Assembly (NCBI GenBank): GCA_902728285.1
Contig: CACVBU010000070.1
Coordinates: 124,001 to 188,000 of the forward strand
Source: Clytia hemisphaerica
Taxonomy: Eukaryota > Cnidaria > Hydrozoa > Leptothecata > Clytiidae
DNA: 64,000 bases
Direction: 5' to 3'
Shown piece after piece: positions 1-11,550 of the stretch. A model generated the notes under the pieces. The model was not told where the DNA came from, did no database searches, and saw only the letters and a list, made by a program, of their open reading frames with translations. A program made the translations under genes and the position numbers. Position 1 is the stretch's first letter. Each line of letters begins with the position of its first letter.

Positions 1-323
1 TGATATATCATGTAATTATGCTTCTGTTTAATTTGATAGGTCGATTTTTAACGTTTTAGGGCATTTTCCAAAAGTAACTTTTTTATTCAATTGAGCATAA
101 CTTTTGATCTAATGAATCAAATTCAATAAATGACCCATCAAAATTTAAGTTTATCTTTCTTCTTTCTAATGAAATAAGAATGATTCTTTTTAAACTTTTA
201 GATTTCGAGAAAATTAGTTTAAAAGAGAGAAACTTTTTTTGTGGCGCACCCGGTAGTAAATTCGTGTGTGGATGGGCAAAATAGGTCAGCGGTTCAGAAG
301 CTGAAATCCCAGCGGGAGTACCC
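1..323. other. AT-rich sequence without recognisable gene
   Basis: No convincing coding sequence, RNA or paired inverted repeat was found. The short open frames look like chance frames in AT-rich DNA. The only local structure is a 14-base word (cagcggttcagaag) present near 288 and again near 464. Confidence 0.4.
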
Positions 324-465
324 TTGCCGACCAACGGGAGTGTTCCACTGAGGTCCGAAAAATGGACCCTACGTGGGACTCATTTTTTCAAAAATGTTGC
401 CGAAATTTGCGAAAAAAGTGACCCAGAATGGGACTGAAATTCAAAAATTTTCTCAAATGTTCAGC
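324..465 (+). repeat. Dispersed repeat R1, copy 1
   Basis: About 140 bases starting 'cttgccgacc' recur at 18190-18335 with roughly 85 percent identity by eye, including the 'gggactgaaatt' and 'ttttctcaaatgtt' blocks. Neither copy has a clear terminal inverted repeat, so the class is unknown. Confidence 0.7.
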
Positions 466-791
466 GGTTCAGAAGGTGAAATTTACAAAGAATTCTTTAC
501 CATCATAAAGAAAAGATTCAAACTTTCAGACGTTACCATAAATGTTCAAAATAATATCAAAAAGTGCTAAAAAAATTCCCTTTTCCATTTGCTTTTGACA
601 TTGATAACAAAATATGTGTGGATAACGGGAGAGGTTTATCCAGTTTTATCACTTGATAATCATTGGAGAACTCACCCTACTTTCTTTCTAAGCATCCAAA
701 AAACAAAAAAAACACTATGAAAGAGGAAAAGAAATGTAAGGATGTCTTGTTTTCCATTTATACTTTTTTATAAGAATAATTTTATGACAAT

Positions 792-887
792 GAGGCTCAA
801 AATCGCCAAAAAATAAGAACAATTTAAGAACATTGCTGTGCCTGAAATTACTCAATTTCAAACAATTTAGGTATCAAAGTAGTAAAA
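792..887 (+). repeat. Dispersed repeat R2, copy 1
   Basis: A roughly 95-base unit beginning 'gaggctcaaaatcgcc' and ending 'tcaaagtagtaaaa'. The same unit is at 6211-6305 on this strand and at 31331-31424 reverse complemented. A truncated extra piece lies at 951-985. No coding capacity or target duplication was seen. Confidence 0.75.
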
Positions 888-1005
888 CTTGGGTATAACG
901 CCTAAAATATCTCTATTAAACCTCATAAATAAGAACAGGATAAGAACAATTTGAGGCTCAAAGTGCCAAAAAATAAGTTTCGTTTTGCATTTATATGACC
1001 TGAAC

Positions 1006-1368
1006 CAGGGCCCGCGCCACGATTTTGAAAGTGAGGGGGCCAACAAAAATATAGTGACTAAGGAGGCGCAACCACGGTTTGCGCGGACGGACCGGAAAAT
1101 TTTCGATTTTTACCTGCCTTATTTGGCTAAAATAGCTTCCTTTTTGTTCTGATCTTCCGAAAGATAATAAATATTTATGCTGTTGAGTTTGTCTGTTTGA
1201 AAATAAAGAGTATAATTTGACTTATTTAAGTGTCCATCTGTCCCCTTTTAGAAAGGTTCTAACGTTTTTATTGGCACTCGCACAGAAAAGAAAAAAATAA
1301 TTAGGTGAAGAGATTTTTTTTTTGCTTTGCAAAAAAGTGTGGGGGGATGGACCCTGGCGCGGACCCTG
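1006..1368. mobile_element. MITE with CAGGG..CCGCGCC ends and 5-bp TGAAC duplication
   Basis: The ends are imperfect inverted repeats: the left begins CAGGGCCCGCGCCA and the right, reverse complemented, begins CAGGGTCCGCGCCA. Both sides are flanked by TGAAC (1001-1005 and 1369-1373), a plausible target-site duplication. The 363-bp interior has no transposase. A diverged relative with similar ends and interior wording lies at 33007-33231. The CAGG-type end is hAT-like, but a 5-bp duplication is not diagnostic. Confidence 0.7.
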
Positions 1369-1574
1369 TGAACTCTGAAATTTCTTTCCAACAATTTTAC
1401 CTCTTCAAAGGAATATTAAATCCACTTTTATTAGGAACCTGTAAATTGTCTCAGCTGTTCTATTTTTTTTGGCAATGTGAGCCCAAAATTGTTGTTTTCA
1501 TGTTCTTTTATTTCTAGGAGAATACTGAGTTGTTTCAGGTTTACCTATTTTAGCCAATTTGACCCTTAATTGGG

Positions 1575-1722
1575 ACGAGATGGAGTATTTATAAGCTCTT
1601 TTTTGATTTAGTTGGTCGTTAACCAGTAATAAAACAATTTTGTTACTTTTTCTAAAGAACGTGTCATTTTTATTACTTCAAATGACCGATTATTAAAGTA
1701 TGTTATAAAAGCTCCATCTCAT
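1575..1722. mobile_element. Short inverted-repeat element
   Basis: The left arm (1575-1593) and right arm (1704-1722) are inverted copies differing at about three positions, around the core GAGATGGAG. The interior is AT-rich and non-coding. Part of it (taaagaacg...gaccgattattaaag) is recognisable, diverged and inverted, at about 54380-54455. No clear target duplication was seen. Confidence 0.5.
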
Positions 1723-2160
1723 CTGCCTTAATTTTCTTTAAATTTCACCCTACCCTTCGCCATGTATGAAAAAAGAACACATCCGAAGGATGATAATCAG
1801 ATAATCTCCCCAATCTCTTCAAAACCATAATGAATGAAGATAAGATAAAAATATTTCCAAAATAAGAAAATGGCTATAACGAGAATTTTATCTAAACCTT
1901 TGAAGTTCGATAGTTCGATAAAAATTAGTTTTTTTCAGGATTTTTCATTCATCTCAATTTATTTCAGAAAAGCTCTTTAAAAATAGCCAGTAGTTCAACA
2001 TCCATCACATTACATCACTTTATCCCGGCTAGAGTTCAGGGTTATTCCAGAAACACAATCGTAAATTAAGTGATCAAAACAAAGCCTTCTGTGGCAAACG
2101 AGGCTTAAAATTAACAAAACAAAACTATCTTAAAATTATGCAGTATTGAAAAGGTAAAGG

Positions 2161-2398
2161 TTTTTTTTGTAGATCTCTTTCTTTTTGGTTGACTTACAGA
2201 AGACCTAGAGGTGGTCCATTCACGCAGCTATAGACGCTTTCAATTAGCATCCCGTCAGCACCTTGGACTGACTACCCAATTCCCCTCACATGACACGGGT
2301 TGACCCGGGCGAAGGTTCGTTCACTTGCCAAGTGAACCGCTGCGTGTGGGAATCGAACCTTAGTCGCATGTGCATCAATCGTTATACCACAGCGCCTA
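2161..2398 (-). repeat. tRNA-derived SINE
   Basis: On the minus strand the sequence opens with a tRNA-like head: an A-box-like block TGTGGTATAACGA and, about 35 bases on, a good B box GGTTCGATTCC, in normal tRNA spacing. A tRNA-unrelated body of about 170 bases follows, containing a hairpin around GTTCACTTGGCAAGTGAAC, and the element ends in an A-run at about 2161-2170. The pol III promoter boxes, body and A-rich tail fit a SINE. No second copy is in the window to fix the boundaries. Confidence 0.65.
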
Positions 2399-2399
2399 T

Positions 2400-4255
2400 C
2401 TATATCGCGGGAGTACTTCTGAAACGGAAAAAATAATTGATTTTTCAGTTCTATGCTCTATACAAAGTATAAAAGAGAGAACGAGGATTGTAAGACTTCA
2501 ACAAAACCCGATCATTTTTCAAACAGCTTAAAAGTTCAAATACATTTCAACACCCGTCCAAATGGAAAGTCGGTAGCGAATTATTTGGGACATAAGCGAG
2601 AGAAATTGAAAGGTAGCAGGTTTCAAACGGCTGTTCGTCAAATATATTCTTCAAATCACTTTGAACGCTAAATTTTCAAGTTCCTCAAATTCAAAGCAAA
2701 ACAATCAAACAGATTGCCAACAAGAAGTTTAAAATCAAAATCAAAGCATGTGATTAGAATAGAATATTTATTTTGAAACCAAAACAAAAACTTCCAAACT
2801 TCAAACGAATAAACCTTTGCAAGCGACAATAATCCGGGTATTAAAGAACAAACACGATGTCAAAAGGGGTCAAGTATGTTATGAAGCAAAGGTTAAAAAG
2901 CGTATCAAAAAGATCAACTGCAAAACTTTTTCGTGTGCCCTGTGGCATTGTTGTTTTCACGGAATTATGGGTAATTCTAGTCTAAGAGATAGTCTATATC
3001 TAAGAGATAAGTTCCAAATCGAAGGAAAATTGAATACAGCGTATGGAGTCAGCGGTCCCAGAGTAATTTCTTAGAAACACTCCCACCACAAATCTTTCTT
3101 TCGCATACCACCATATTACCAGTTGTGAACTCGGCGCAAAATAATTATTTCCCACCTTTACTATCACTGTATCTGACGACAAGCGAATAAAGCCAATTTT
3201 AGTCTAAATGTTTTTGACTTTTAGCTTAACATGCATTGTTTCTGAATTTTAATTAGCTTTTTCAGATGTACAAAAAGGATATTGTCGAAAAACACTTGTC
3301 TAGAACCACCGGACTCGTTTAAGTCTGGAAATGGCATCTCTATATGACAACGATGTTGCAAAAATAGACATCAATATTTTGCCTGGAAAAGATCGCGCTC
3401 TGTCGAAGCTCTGAAAACTGTCGGCTTTTAAATATATATGTCGATTCCGATCTTAAAATTAAAAGGGCAATATTATTTATCGTAAACTCTGGGCTGTTCC
3501 TCTTTGTATCCGCCCGCTAAAATCAGGATAGCCCCTTAGCCTTACCTTATTATATAGTTTTATTGCTACAGTGCAACCAAGGTTTATAAATTTTGCATTT
3601 TCTTTTCTGTTTATATCAACAATAGTCAAACAGTGATAACGTACGCCAAATAAAAGTTTTCATTTTTTCCATCTTTTTCAATTTGGGAGAAAATTTGTCC
3701 GGGCTTTTTTTTGACTTTTTTTCTGTATTCTTGTTGACAGTGCGGGAGAGCTGAAAAAACACAACGATGGAGTATACGATTTCCTTCCTCTCAGTATAGC
3801 ATATTAGGAGAATCTCTTTCCTTCGCAGGGTCTTTAATTATTAAAAAATCACCTGCTTTTAAATGATATCGTTGTAGGATATACAAATGAAAGTGATGAG
3901 AGAATTCTGTTTTTCTTTTTCGATTAGTCTTTTAAACGATAACAGTCAATCCTGACAGGGAATCGATTATGAAAATTCATCGAAGAAGTCGGGTGTGCAA
4001 TTTACTTGGAAATTTAAAGGCTTGCGTGTTTAATATTCCTTAAGGTTTTCATAGTAGGAATCTCGGACTTAATTAACCACACGCTTCTTATATTAAAACG
4101 ATTTAATTTAGGCTGAGCCTGAATGTGTTGAAAAATACAGAATGACCTTTTAGGCTAATACTAAATTGGCCCTCAAGTCGAACAAATTTACTATAATTTA
4201 AAGTTGGGGTGTAAAATAATTACTGTACTGCGGAAGTTTCTTATTATTTCAAATA
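2400..4255. other. Non-coding AT-rich interval
   Basis: I see open frames of up to 85 codons, but none with recognisable domains, splice-site context or codon bias distinct from the background. No paired inverted repeats were noticed. Confidence 0.35.
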
Positions 4256-4259
4256 ACTA

Positions 4260-4599
4260 CAATCAGTGCCAAAATACTTGGCACAAAAGGGAAATTCCCC
4301 ACGAAATGTTATAACCACAAACAATTTGGAGGCGCTCTAAATTAGGTTGGAAGGGTAGAGTTTTAACTCTGAGTTTTAACGCTAGACTTAAAACTTAGGA
4401 CCTTAGGATCTGAGGATCCAAAAGTTAGAAAATGGTCCGGTAGGGCTTGAAATATAGCCTAGAAACCAATAAATCCCTCCCAGATCGAAATAATCGATGA
4501 AACCAAGTTGAAGGCCCGAAATTGACAATTTTGCTCGAGCTTCAATTTTCGAAAAATGGTAAAATAGCCAAAATTGCCAATATGTTATGGCACTGATTG
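4260..4599. mobile_element. MITE with TA duplication and CAATCAGTGCCA ends
   Basis: A perfect 15-base inverted repeat (ctacaatcagtgcca at 4257-4271, its complement at 4588-4602) flanks 340 bp. Reading TA as the target duplication (4258-4259 and 4600-4601) leaves terminal repeats of CAATCAGTGCCA. This matches the TA preference of Tc1/mariner-type elements. There is no coding capacity. Confidence 0.65.
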
Positions 4600-4849
4600 T
4601 AGGAGCAAAAAAAGTCTTTTCTCAGGATGGCCATGGTCTTATTACGTTCATATTTTTTGCCGAATTTCACTTTGTTCTTATAAACTGGGTCCTAATAAAA
4701 AAACTATACTACCCCCTATTCATTGAGAACAATAAACCGTTAGAATATATGACGCCATCTTGACTTACGGATATTAGGAATATATCCTAGATCAAACTTG
4801 ATAGTTCCCACAAAAAAGTCAAAACTACGACTTATATGGTAAGATTATA

Positions 4850-4998
4850 CAGTGGATTCTCCATAACTCGAACACGCACGGGGAACAAAAATTTGTTCGA
4901 ATTATAGAAATTTCGAGTTATGGAGTAAGGTTTATAAGGCTTTGTTAACTGAAGAGACCATGTAAATCTTATAAAGGTTCGAGTTAAGGAGATTCCAA
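4850..4998. mobile_element. Tc1/mariner (pogo/Tigger-like) MITE
   Basis: This 149-bp element starts CAGTGGATTCTCCATAACTC after TA (4848-4849). Its right end, reverse complemented, reads TTGGAATCTCCTTAACTCGA and is followed by TA (4999-5000). CAGTGGATTCTC-type ends next to TA are characteristic of pogo/Tigger MITEs. The interior repeats 'cgagttatggag'. It is non-autonomous. Confidence 0.7.
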
Positions 4999-5565
4999 TA
5001 TAATTAAATCAAAAGATTTGAATGCCAAAAAAGGCGTTCCTTCCAGCACCGAAAGATAAAAAGCTCAACTTTTTCATTCTAGAAACTCTTCTTGACTCTA
5101 AAAAATAGTAAAAACTGGTAAAAAACGACAAAAAAACAGCCTTTTGTCGATCAACCAGCAATAAACTTTGTTTGATATCTTTTGATTGAATGAATATTTT
5201 TGAAAAGTTTTTTCACATTGATGATGATCTAAGATTGAAGAGTCACTCCTGTGAAAATGGTAATTATACCACATTTCTACAAAAAGTTGATTTTTTTCTT
5301 CTTCATTTTTCATTTTCATATTCCTTTTTTTTCTCAATTTTTTTACTTGATAATATCCCACTCACGAATATCTTTTTAACGAGCACAAAATCGCAACTTG
5401 ATTCGAATTCTATCAAAGGTTACAGCCATTTTTTTCTCCAGCTGCAAATTATTTCGAGACAGACTTCAAGACAGAGATTTCAGATATAGCTGAAAAATAT
5501 ACTGATACTGCTGAAAAGAAATTACACCAAACCACCAAACCACCAAACCAAATTTCAACTCTTAT

Positions 5566-5721
5566 TCGAATTATCTTAGTTATTTGAGTGTGTTTTTAGC
5601 CAATTTAGAGCTCTAGATTTCAAAATCCCCCCCTCGGGTCGGGCCAAACCATGGTTGGCCCTCACGGTGTCACTGAACTTATGCCCCCCCCCCAAATATC
5701 AAAATGCTTCCTACGGCACTG
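5566..5721 (+). mobile_element. 5'-truncated copy of the CAGTGCCGTAG MITE
   Basis: It matches the right 130-150 bases of the complete element at 55199-55430, from 'gagtgtgtttttagcc' to the terminal ctacggcactg. The left end is missing. A near-duplicate of about 45 bases ('actgctgaaaa..ttacacca..aaatttcaac') flanks it on both sides (about 5507-5560 and 5728-5765). Confidence 0.75.
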
Positions 5722-6210
5722 TGTAATACTGCTGAAAAAAATTACACCACACCAAATTTCAACATTCCTTGATTCAAAAGAAAGACCCTTAAACTAATAA
5801 ACGAAATAAGGTAACATGCAAATAGAGATTAAAATTCAACAAAAATCATAATAAAAACACTGTTAAACAGTGCGATTGACACGCGCGCTATCCAGAAAAA
5901 TGATTAAGCAACTCTGAGCAACTTTAAAAAGAATTCCATGAAGGGTACGAGTTTTCTTTTCATGAAAACCCCAAGAGACAACACATTTCCTTTTCTTCAC
6001 ATAAAAAACATTTTGAAAAAAAAGTTCTTCGTAAACGTGTTGAGTGCTCCTTTTTTATCAATTTTTTCTTCACTCATGATTTTTTCAACAAAATAGATTT
6101 GAGATTTCGATAAACTTTTTCCTTTTAAAGAATATCTTTAGTCTACATAATAGATAGCTCCATTATTTTAAGCCTTAAACTTTTTTCTTTTATAAAAACA
6201 ATTTTATAAG

Positions 6211-6305
6211 AGACTCAAAATCGCCAAAAAATAAGAACAATTTAAGAACAATGATGAGCCTGAAAATACTCATTTTCAAGCAATTTAGGGGTCAAAGTAG
6301 TAAAA
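6211..6305 (+). repeat. Dispersed repeat R2, copy 2
   Basis: Same unit as at 792-887, differing at a handful of positions. Confidence 0.75.
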
Positions 6306-6382
6306 AATTTCAAGATTTGTAATTTAAGTTTTCATCCCTCCATTTTCAGCCCTGTATATTTTTATCCGCTACTGTAAGTTTC

Positions 6383-7522
6383 ATAGAAACTCGACAGGAC
6401 ACCTTCAGGTTAAAAAAAGTAGTTGGTAGGGTTCGAAAGAGAACACTTCTATTAGAAACTCGACATGATACCTTCAGGTTAAAAAAAGTAGTTGGTAGGG
6501 TTCGAAAGAGAAACACTTCTATTAGAAACTCGACATGATACCTTCAGGTTAAAAAAAAGTAGTTGGTAGGGTTCGAAAGAGAACACTTCTATTAGAAACT
6601 CGACATGATACCTTCAGGTTAAAAAAAGTAGTTGGTAGGGTTCGAAAGAGAACACTTCTATTAGAAACTCGACATGATACCTTCAGGTTAAAAAAAGTAG
6701 TTGGTAGGGTTCGAAAGAGAACACTTCTATTAGAAACTCGACAGGACACCTTCAGGTTAAAAAAAGTAGTTTTGGTAGGGTTCGAAAGAGAACACTTCTA
6801 TTAGAAACTCGACATGATACCTTCAGGTTAAAAAAAGTAGTTGGTAGGGTTCGAAAGAGAACACTTCTATTAGAAACTCGACATGATACCTTCAGGTTAA
6901 AAAAAGTAGTTGGTAGGGTTCGAAAGAGAACACTTCTATTAGAAACTCGACATGATACCTTCAGGTTAAAAAAAGTAGTTGGTAGGGTTCGAAAGAGAAC
7001 ACTTCTATTAGAAACTCGACAGGACACCTTCAGGTTAAAAAAAGTAGTTGGTAGGGTTCGAAAGAGAACACTTCTATTAGAAACTCGACATGATACCTTC
7101 AGGTTAAAAAAAGTAGTTGGTAGGGTTCGAAAGAGAACACTTCTATTAGAAACTCGACATGATACCTTCAGGTTAAAAAAAGTAGTTGGTAGGGTTCGAA
7201 GAGAACACTTCTATTAGAAACTCGACAGGACACCTTCAGGTTAAAAAAAGTAGTTGGTAGGGTTCGAAAGAGAACACTTCTATTAGAAACTCGACAGGAC
7301 ACCTTCAGGTTAAAAAAAGTAGTTGGTAGGGTTCGAAAGAGAACACTTCTATTAGAAACTCGACATAATACCTTCAGGTTAAAAAAAGTAGTTGGTAGGG
7401 TTCGAAAGAGAACACTTCTATTAGAAACTCGACATGATACCTTCAGGTTAAAAAAAGTAGTTGGTAGGGTTCGATAGAGAACACTTCTATTAGAAACTCG
7501 ACATGATACCTTCAGGTTAAAA
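6383..7522. repeat. 69-bp tandem array, about 17 units
   Basis: Head-to-tail units of about 69 bp carry the words 'cttcaggttaaaaaaagtag' and 'ttcgaaagagaacacttct'. Two unit types are mixed: cgacaggacacc and cgacatgatacc, in the order B AAAA B AAA B AA BB AAA. Because 69 is divisible by three, the minus strand carries long repetitive open frames that are not genes. The array is interrupted at 7523 by an inserted element and resumes at 8618 for about 1.5 units (to 8725). Confidence 0.95.
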
Positions 7523-8617
7523 CAAGTGATACTTTTATGGACCTACCTGGTTACCAAAACTAACCAATTAACATTGAAACAATGAAACACATTAGACATA
7601 ACTGGTCAAAATACAAAAATATATAAAATGAAAGCATATCTATTGGTAGAAATTATCAATACTATTGAAAAAGACTTATGAAAAAAAAGTAAAAAAGTTA
7701 TTAAACGCTTTTCTTTATAAAAACAATACACTATCAGGAAAACGCACAGCTTAATAAAGAAGGTTTCTAGAAAACAAAAACGTCGATTTCCGGCATTTTC
7801 GGCCGGAAAAAAATTTTCTCAAAAAATAGAACTCTGTCATGTTTTGAGTATTGCGCATACGCATCTTTCTGCAAAAAATCAGAAAAAACTAAGGATGAAA
7901 ATTCGAGAAAATGTCAAAAACCGGTTTTTCCGGCATATTCCCGGCATTTTCAGCTGGAAAAAAATGTTTTTCGAAAATCGGGCTCTGTCACATTTTAGGT
8001 ATTGTCATTTTGCATCAGTGCGCAAAATTTCATAAAAAAATATAAAGTACAGCTCGAGAAATTCAAGAAATACTGTCTTTCCGGCGAATATAGGTTGTTC
8101 CGGCGATATTTTAATAGTTCCGGCTTCAAAAATCAATTTTATTGAAAATTGAAACATGCTTGATGGTGGGCATTGCTTTTAATAAAGTTTTTGAATGAAA
8201 AAACAACCAATTATAAGGAAAAAGTCTAATGAAAATTCAGAAAAACGGTGATTTCCGGCATATTTCCGGCATTTTCGGCTGAAAAAAATTTTTTCGCAAA
8301 AATCGGACCCGGTCATGTTTTGGGCATTGTTAATACGCATCTTTAAGCAAAAAATCAGAAAAAACTAATGATGAAATCTCGAGAAAATGTCAAAAAACTG
8401 GTTTTTCCGGCATATTTCCGACATTTTCGGCCGGAAAAATTTTTTTTTCGAAAATCGGGCTCCGTCACATTTTGGGTATTGCCATTTTGCATCTTTGTGC
8501 CAAAAATCAGAAAAAACTAATGAGCCAATCTCGAGAAAAGCTGGTAACAGACGGACAGACGGACAGACGGACGGACGGACGAACAAAGGTTAATTTATAG
8601 GACCTCCAGGTAGGTCC
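7523..8617 (+). mobile_element. Element H, copy 1 (subterminal inverted repeats, 3' hairpin, Helentron-like layout)
   Basis: It lies inside the 69-bp array and shares both ends with 14425-17674. The left end is caagtga followed by TACTTTTATGGACCTACC. The right end is the near-complement, with a GGACCT/AGGTCC hairpin just before the last bases. The interior has several degenerate direct modules containing ttccggcattttcggc and 'ctccgtcacatt', then a GACG/GACA microsatellite (about 8550-8585) just upstream of the terminal hairpin. Asymmetric ends, subterminal inverted repeats, a microsatellite and a 3' hairpin recall non-autonomous Helentrons (DINE-1 type), but no Rep/helicase copy is present to confirm it. 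Confidence 0.6.
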
Positions 8618-8725
8618 AAAAAGTAGTTGGTAGGGTTCGAAAGAGAACACTTCTATTAGAAACTCGACATGATACCTTCAGGTTAAAAAAAGTAGTTGGT
8701 AGGGTTATAAAGAGGACACTTCTTG
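8618..8725. repeat. 69-bp tandem array, remainder
   Basis: About 1.5 units of the array at 6383-7522, continuing after the inserted element. The last unit diverges at 'ggttataaagagg'. Confidence 0.9.
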
Positions 8726-8751
8726 ATTCTAGGAAATCTTTAGCAGAAAAA

Positions 8752-9042
8752 TTGGGCTTTTCCATCAAAACATTTTACCCCCACTGTTGAGGATATTGAT
8801 TTTTCGAAGTATCGAACCCCCTGGATATCCTACTTTATTAATAAAGACCCCCTGGATATCCTACTTTATTAATAAAGACCCACTGGATATCCACTCTTAA
8901 AATTATGCTCAACCCCCTGGATATCCTCTCTTATAAAGATGCTTACCCCTGGATATCGTATTTTTTACTTGAAAAGACACTTTACCCCCTGGATATCTGA
9001 TATCCTCAACAGGGGGCACGGAGTGTTTCTGGAAAAGCCCAT
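8752..9042 (+). mobile_element. Fold-back MITE with internal CCCCCTGGATATC repeats, copy 1
   Basis: The ends are inverted: TGGGCTTTTCC at the left, GGAAAAGCCCA at the right. The inverted similarity extends inward through 'ctgttgaggatat'. The interior has six or so spaced copies of CCCCTGGATATC. A second copy in opposite orientation is at 18671-18916. No coding capacity. Confidence 0.75.
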
Positions 9043-10254
9043 TTCGGGGAAATATTCCAGGGAGCGAGATCGCCGTGGGTAAATCTCCTCTCGATCACTC
9101 CTAGACTAAAACTTTCTTATGAATAATAGAAATTGCCAAACACATAAGAAAACCAAAACAAAACCTTTAAAAATTGGGAGTTAAGTGCTACACAATAGAC
9201 AGCTCCAGGCTTTTAGGTCTTACTCTTGGTCTATAGGCACTGCTATAGGCGGCCACTAGGCCACTAAAAATAATAGACTTTCACAAAAGATGTTTATCAA
9301 TAGATATTTCAAATAAAAGAATGTTTAAAACACAACTGATTGACTTTTCGAAACTCTCTATTGTTTCATTAAAACCTCAGTGCGCATATGCGATTTATCC
9401 GGAGAATTTCAATATTCAAAATTCAAAACAAGAGCAGTGCTCATATCCCGAAGAGTATGAGTTTTCCGCTCGAAACGAAGGAAGATATGACGTAGCCTAA
9501 GTTAAGTGGAGAAGGATATAGCTGAACACAAGAATTAAAATGATTTGAAAAAAAGAGAGAAATCTTCTTGACAAAATAATAGAGAGAATAGCAGAATAAC
9601 AAGAGCCGGAGTCAGAGATAAGACATAGAAACTTATCTCTACCAACCAAAACAAAAAGAAGGTAAACCGAGTATTCTTTTCCTTAGAAATTGGAATGATT
9701 CAACGGGGGGTCGGTTTTTTCGACCAAGGATAACGTGGTCTAAAAAGAACAAATCATACATAGCCTAGAAATCTAAGCTAGTAAATTCTGAGTAAATTCT
9801 TTGGGTTGCAAAATGACCCCGTCCCTGAGTTTTTATGAAAGCCAAATACGAAAATTTGCAACGGGAAGTCAAGATTAATCCAAGATTAATACATAGCCTA
9901 GAATTCTTGAATTGTCATACTTCAGCTGAGAATGTATCGAATCATTTATGTACGTTCAAATGGTCATTCTTCATATAAATTTTATTTTAAACAATATTTC
10001 GACCTCCTTAGTCGACATATTATAGACATAGCCTAGAAATCTAAGCTAGTTTGATTCAGTCACTAGGATAAATTTGATGGTAAGTTGTGACTGATTAACA
10101 GTATTCCAAGGCAAACTTTAAAATCCGTAAATATGGAAAATATAAAATTTAAAGCACCGAAAACGCTGCGTGTCTGTGAATACGGGCAATTAGTTAACTA
10201 GGCTATGGAATACACTGGGGAGCCAGTTTCTCAATCTAAAATATTTCCCTAATG
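9043..10254. repeat. Non-coding interval with a repeated 25-base quasi-palindrome
   Basis: The only structure I see is the word ACATAGCCTAGAAATCTAAG followed by CTAGT at 9758-9782 and identically at 10026-10050, with a shortened version at 9891-9906. Its core TAGC.TAGAAATCTA.GCTA is an imperfect palindrome. The rest shows no gene. Confidence 0.5.
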
Positions 10255-10434
10255 AGACCCCCCAGAGGACTTCAATTTACGCAATCACGCAAATTTTTTC
10301 CCAAATTCACGTAATGTTTTTTCGCAATTCACACAATTTTTGTTCACGCAAAGCTTTCCAATTCACGCATTCAAGCAAATCTTTTTTAATTTTCACGCAT
10401 TCACGCTAACCGCTGGGGGCCCCCTAATGGTAGG
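10255..10434 (+). mobile_element. MITE-like repeat rich in 'ttcacgca' motifs
   Basis: It is bounded by inverted CCCCCAGAGG (left) and CCGCTGGGGG (right). The interior repeats 'attcacgca' at least five times. A related inverted segment, with the same attcacg words next to a ggggcc border, lies at about 49570-49667. Confidence 0.5.
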
Positions 10435-11440
10435 ACTACTCAATAGCGGTGTAAATGCACTTCCCTTGAACACTTAATATGATTTACCACCGCTTGACGG
10501 ATATTTACTGCAGGTAACACATTTTGCCTGTACCACTCTGATCAAAGATGGCGGATATAGCTTTAAAATTTCAATAAAAAATGCACCTTTTCTTCTTCTT
10601 TATATACAGGGTGCATCACGAAAAGTATTACATTTCAAATTCAATTTTCTTAAGTTTTTCCCCAAGCGGTGAAAGTCTTTGATGATCACATATCCCTTTG
10701 AAAATAGTCCAAATCACGCATCACGGCTCAAAAATCTTTCAAGTTTTGTTGGTTCATTAATCAAATTTAGTAAATTGAATGATATCGGCAATTAAGAGTC
10801 GCGATCGAAAGAATAAAAACATTTTAAGACAATTTGAGATCCCAAATTCGTGGAACAAAAGTTTTTCACTTTCTAATTCGATACAAAAATTATGTCCAGT
10901 GACATCAAGTGAACATTACAAGGCAGGGTTGGATCTCACAAGGAGACGCCTAATCAAAATTCCTAAACACATCTCCTACAAACATTACGGTTCCAATTCT
11001 AAGAATTCAAATAGGAACGAAAGATTTAGTGCTAAAAACACGATTTCCATGATGTTTGAACATCTCTTTCGAATTTTAAACCACTACTCATCGAAAAAAA
11101 ACTCGGTAGTAAGATTTCAAGAACAAATTGAGAGAGAAGACACAGAGTGGATATCAATGAATTTTTCAGTATGACCTTAATCTCCCTGCAACGGACGAAC
11201 TTAATATTACGGGTGCCGGAGAAACTATTTGAATGCATCAAAACTGTTCTAGAGCACCCAGAGAGAAAGGCACGTGAGACTAGAACACCCCTGAACCTAG
11301 ACTAGCAAGTGTCTGTCTTTCCTTGGACACAGGGAACGCGGGAATAGTGCTTATAATAAAGAGTTCTTATAAAAAATAGAAATTGCCACGGGAGAGTGGT
11401 TTGGAAAGACATTGTATTCAGTGAACATATATATATGTGA
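10435..11440. other. Interval with one unassigned open frame
   Basis: A 131-codon frame at 10779-11174 (plus) has no recognisable domain and lies in AT-rich sequence. A 'tatacagggtgcatcacgaa' sequence near 10613 resembles the end of an inverted-repeat element, but no partner was found. I do not call a gene here. Confidence 0.3.
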
Positions 11441-11486
11441 AGAAATTCAAAGAATTTCTGTCCAACTATCTTCTTTCAGGAGATTT

Positions 11487-11550
11487 GGGTGGTAGAGCAG
11501 CATATGCATTTCGTCCTTATTAGGACTCGTCAGCACTGCATACTGCACCC
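11487..11550 (-). ncRNA. Type I hammerhead ribozyme
   Basis: Read on the minus strand, the conserved core is complete. CTGACGA (11527-11533) is followed by stem II GTCC/GGAC with a TAATA loop, then GAAA (11509-11512). Stem I closes with GGGTG (5') and CACCC (3') plus an inner GTG/TAC. The nine unpaired bases on the 5' side form the internal loop needed for the loop I-loop II contact in natural type I ribozymes. Stem III is short (GCA/TGC with a small loop), as in Schistosoma-type and retrozyme or Penelope-associated hammerheads. Predicted self-cleavage is after the C of CTC, at the complement of position 11495. The assignment rests on motif and pairing; activity is inferred. Confidence 0.85.

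Noticed and set aside
6549..7027. Minus-strand open frames of 66-91 codons across the 69-bp array
   Set aside because: The unit length is divisible by three, so any stop-free frame stays open across units. The peptide is a pure 23-residue repeat with no independent support.
10779..11174. 131-codon plus-strand open frame
   Set aside because: No domain, no splice context, and unremarkable composition for AT-rich DNA. It is borderline for chance and not supportable as a gene.
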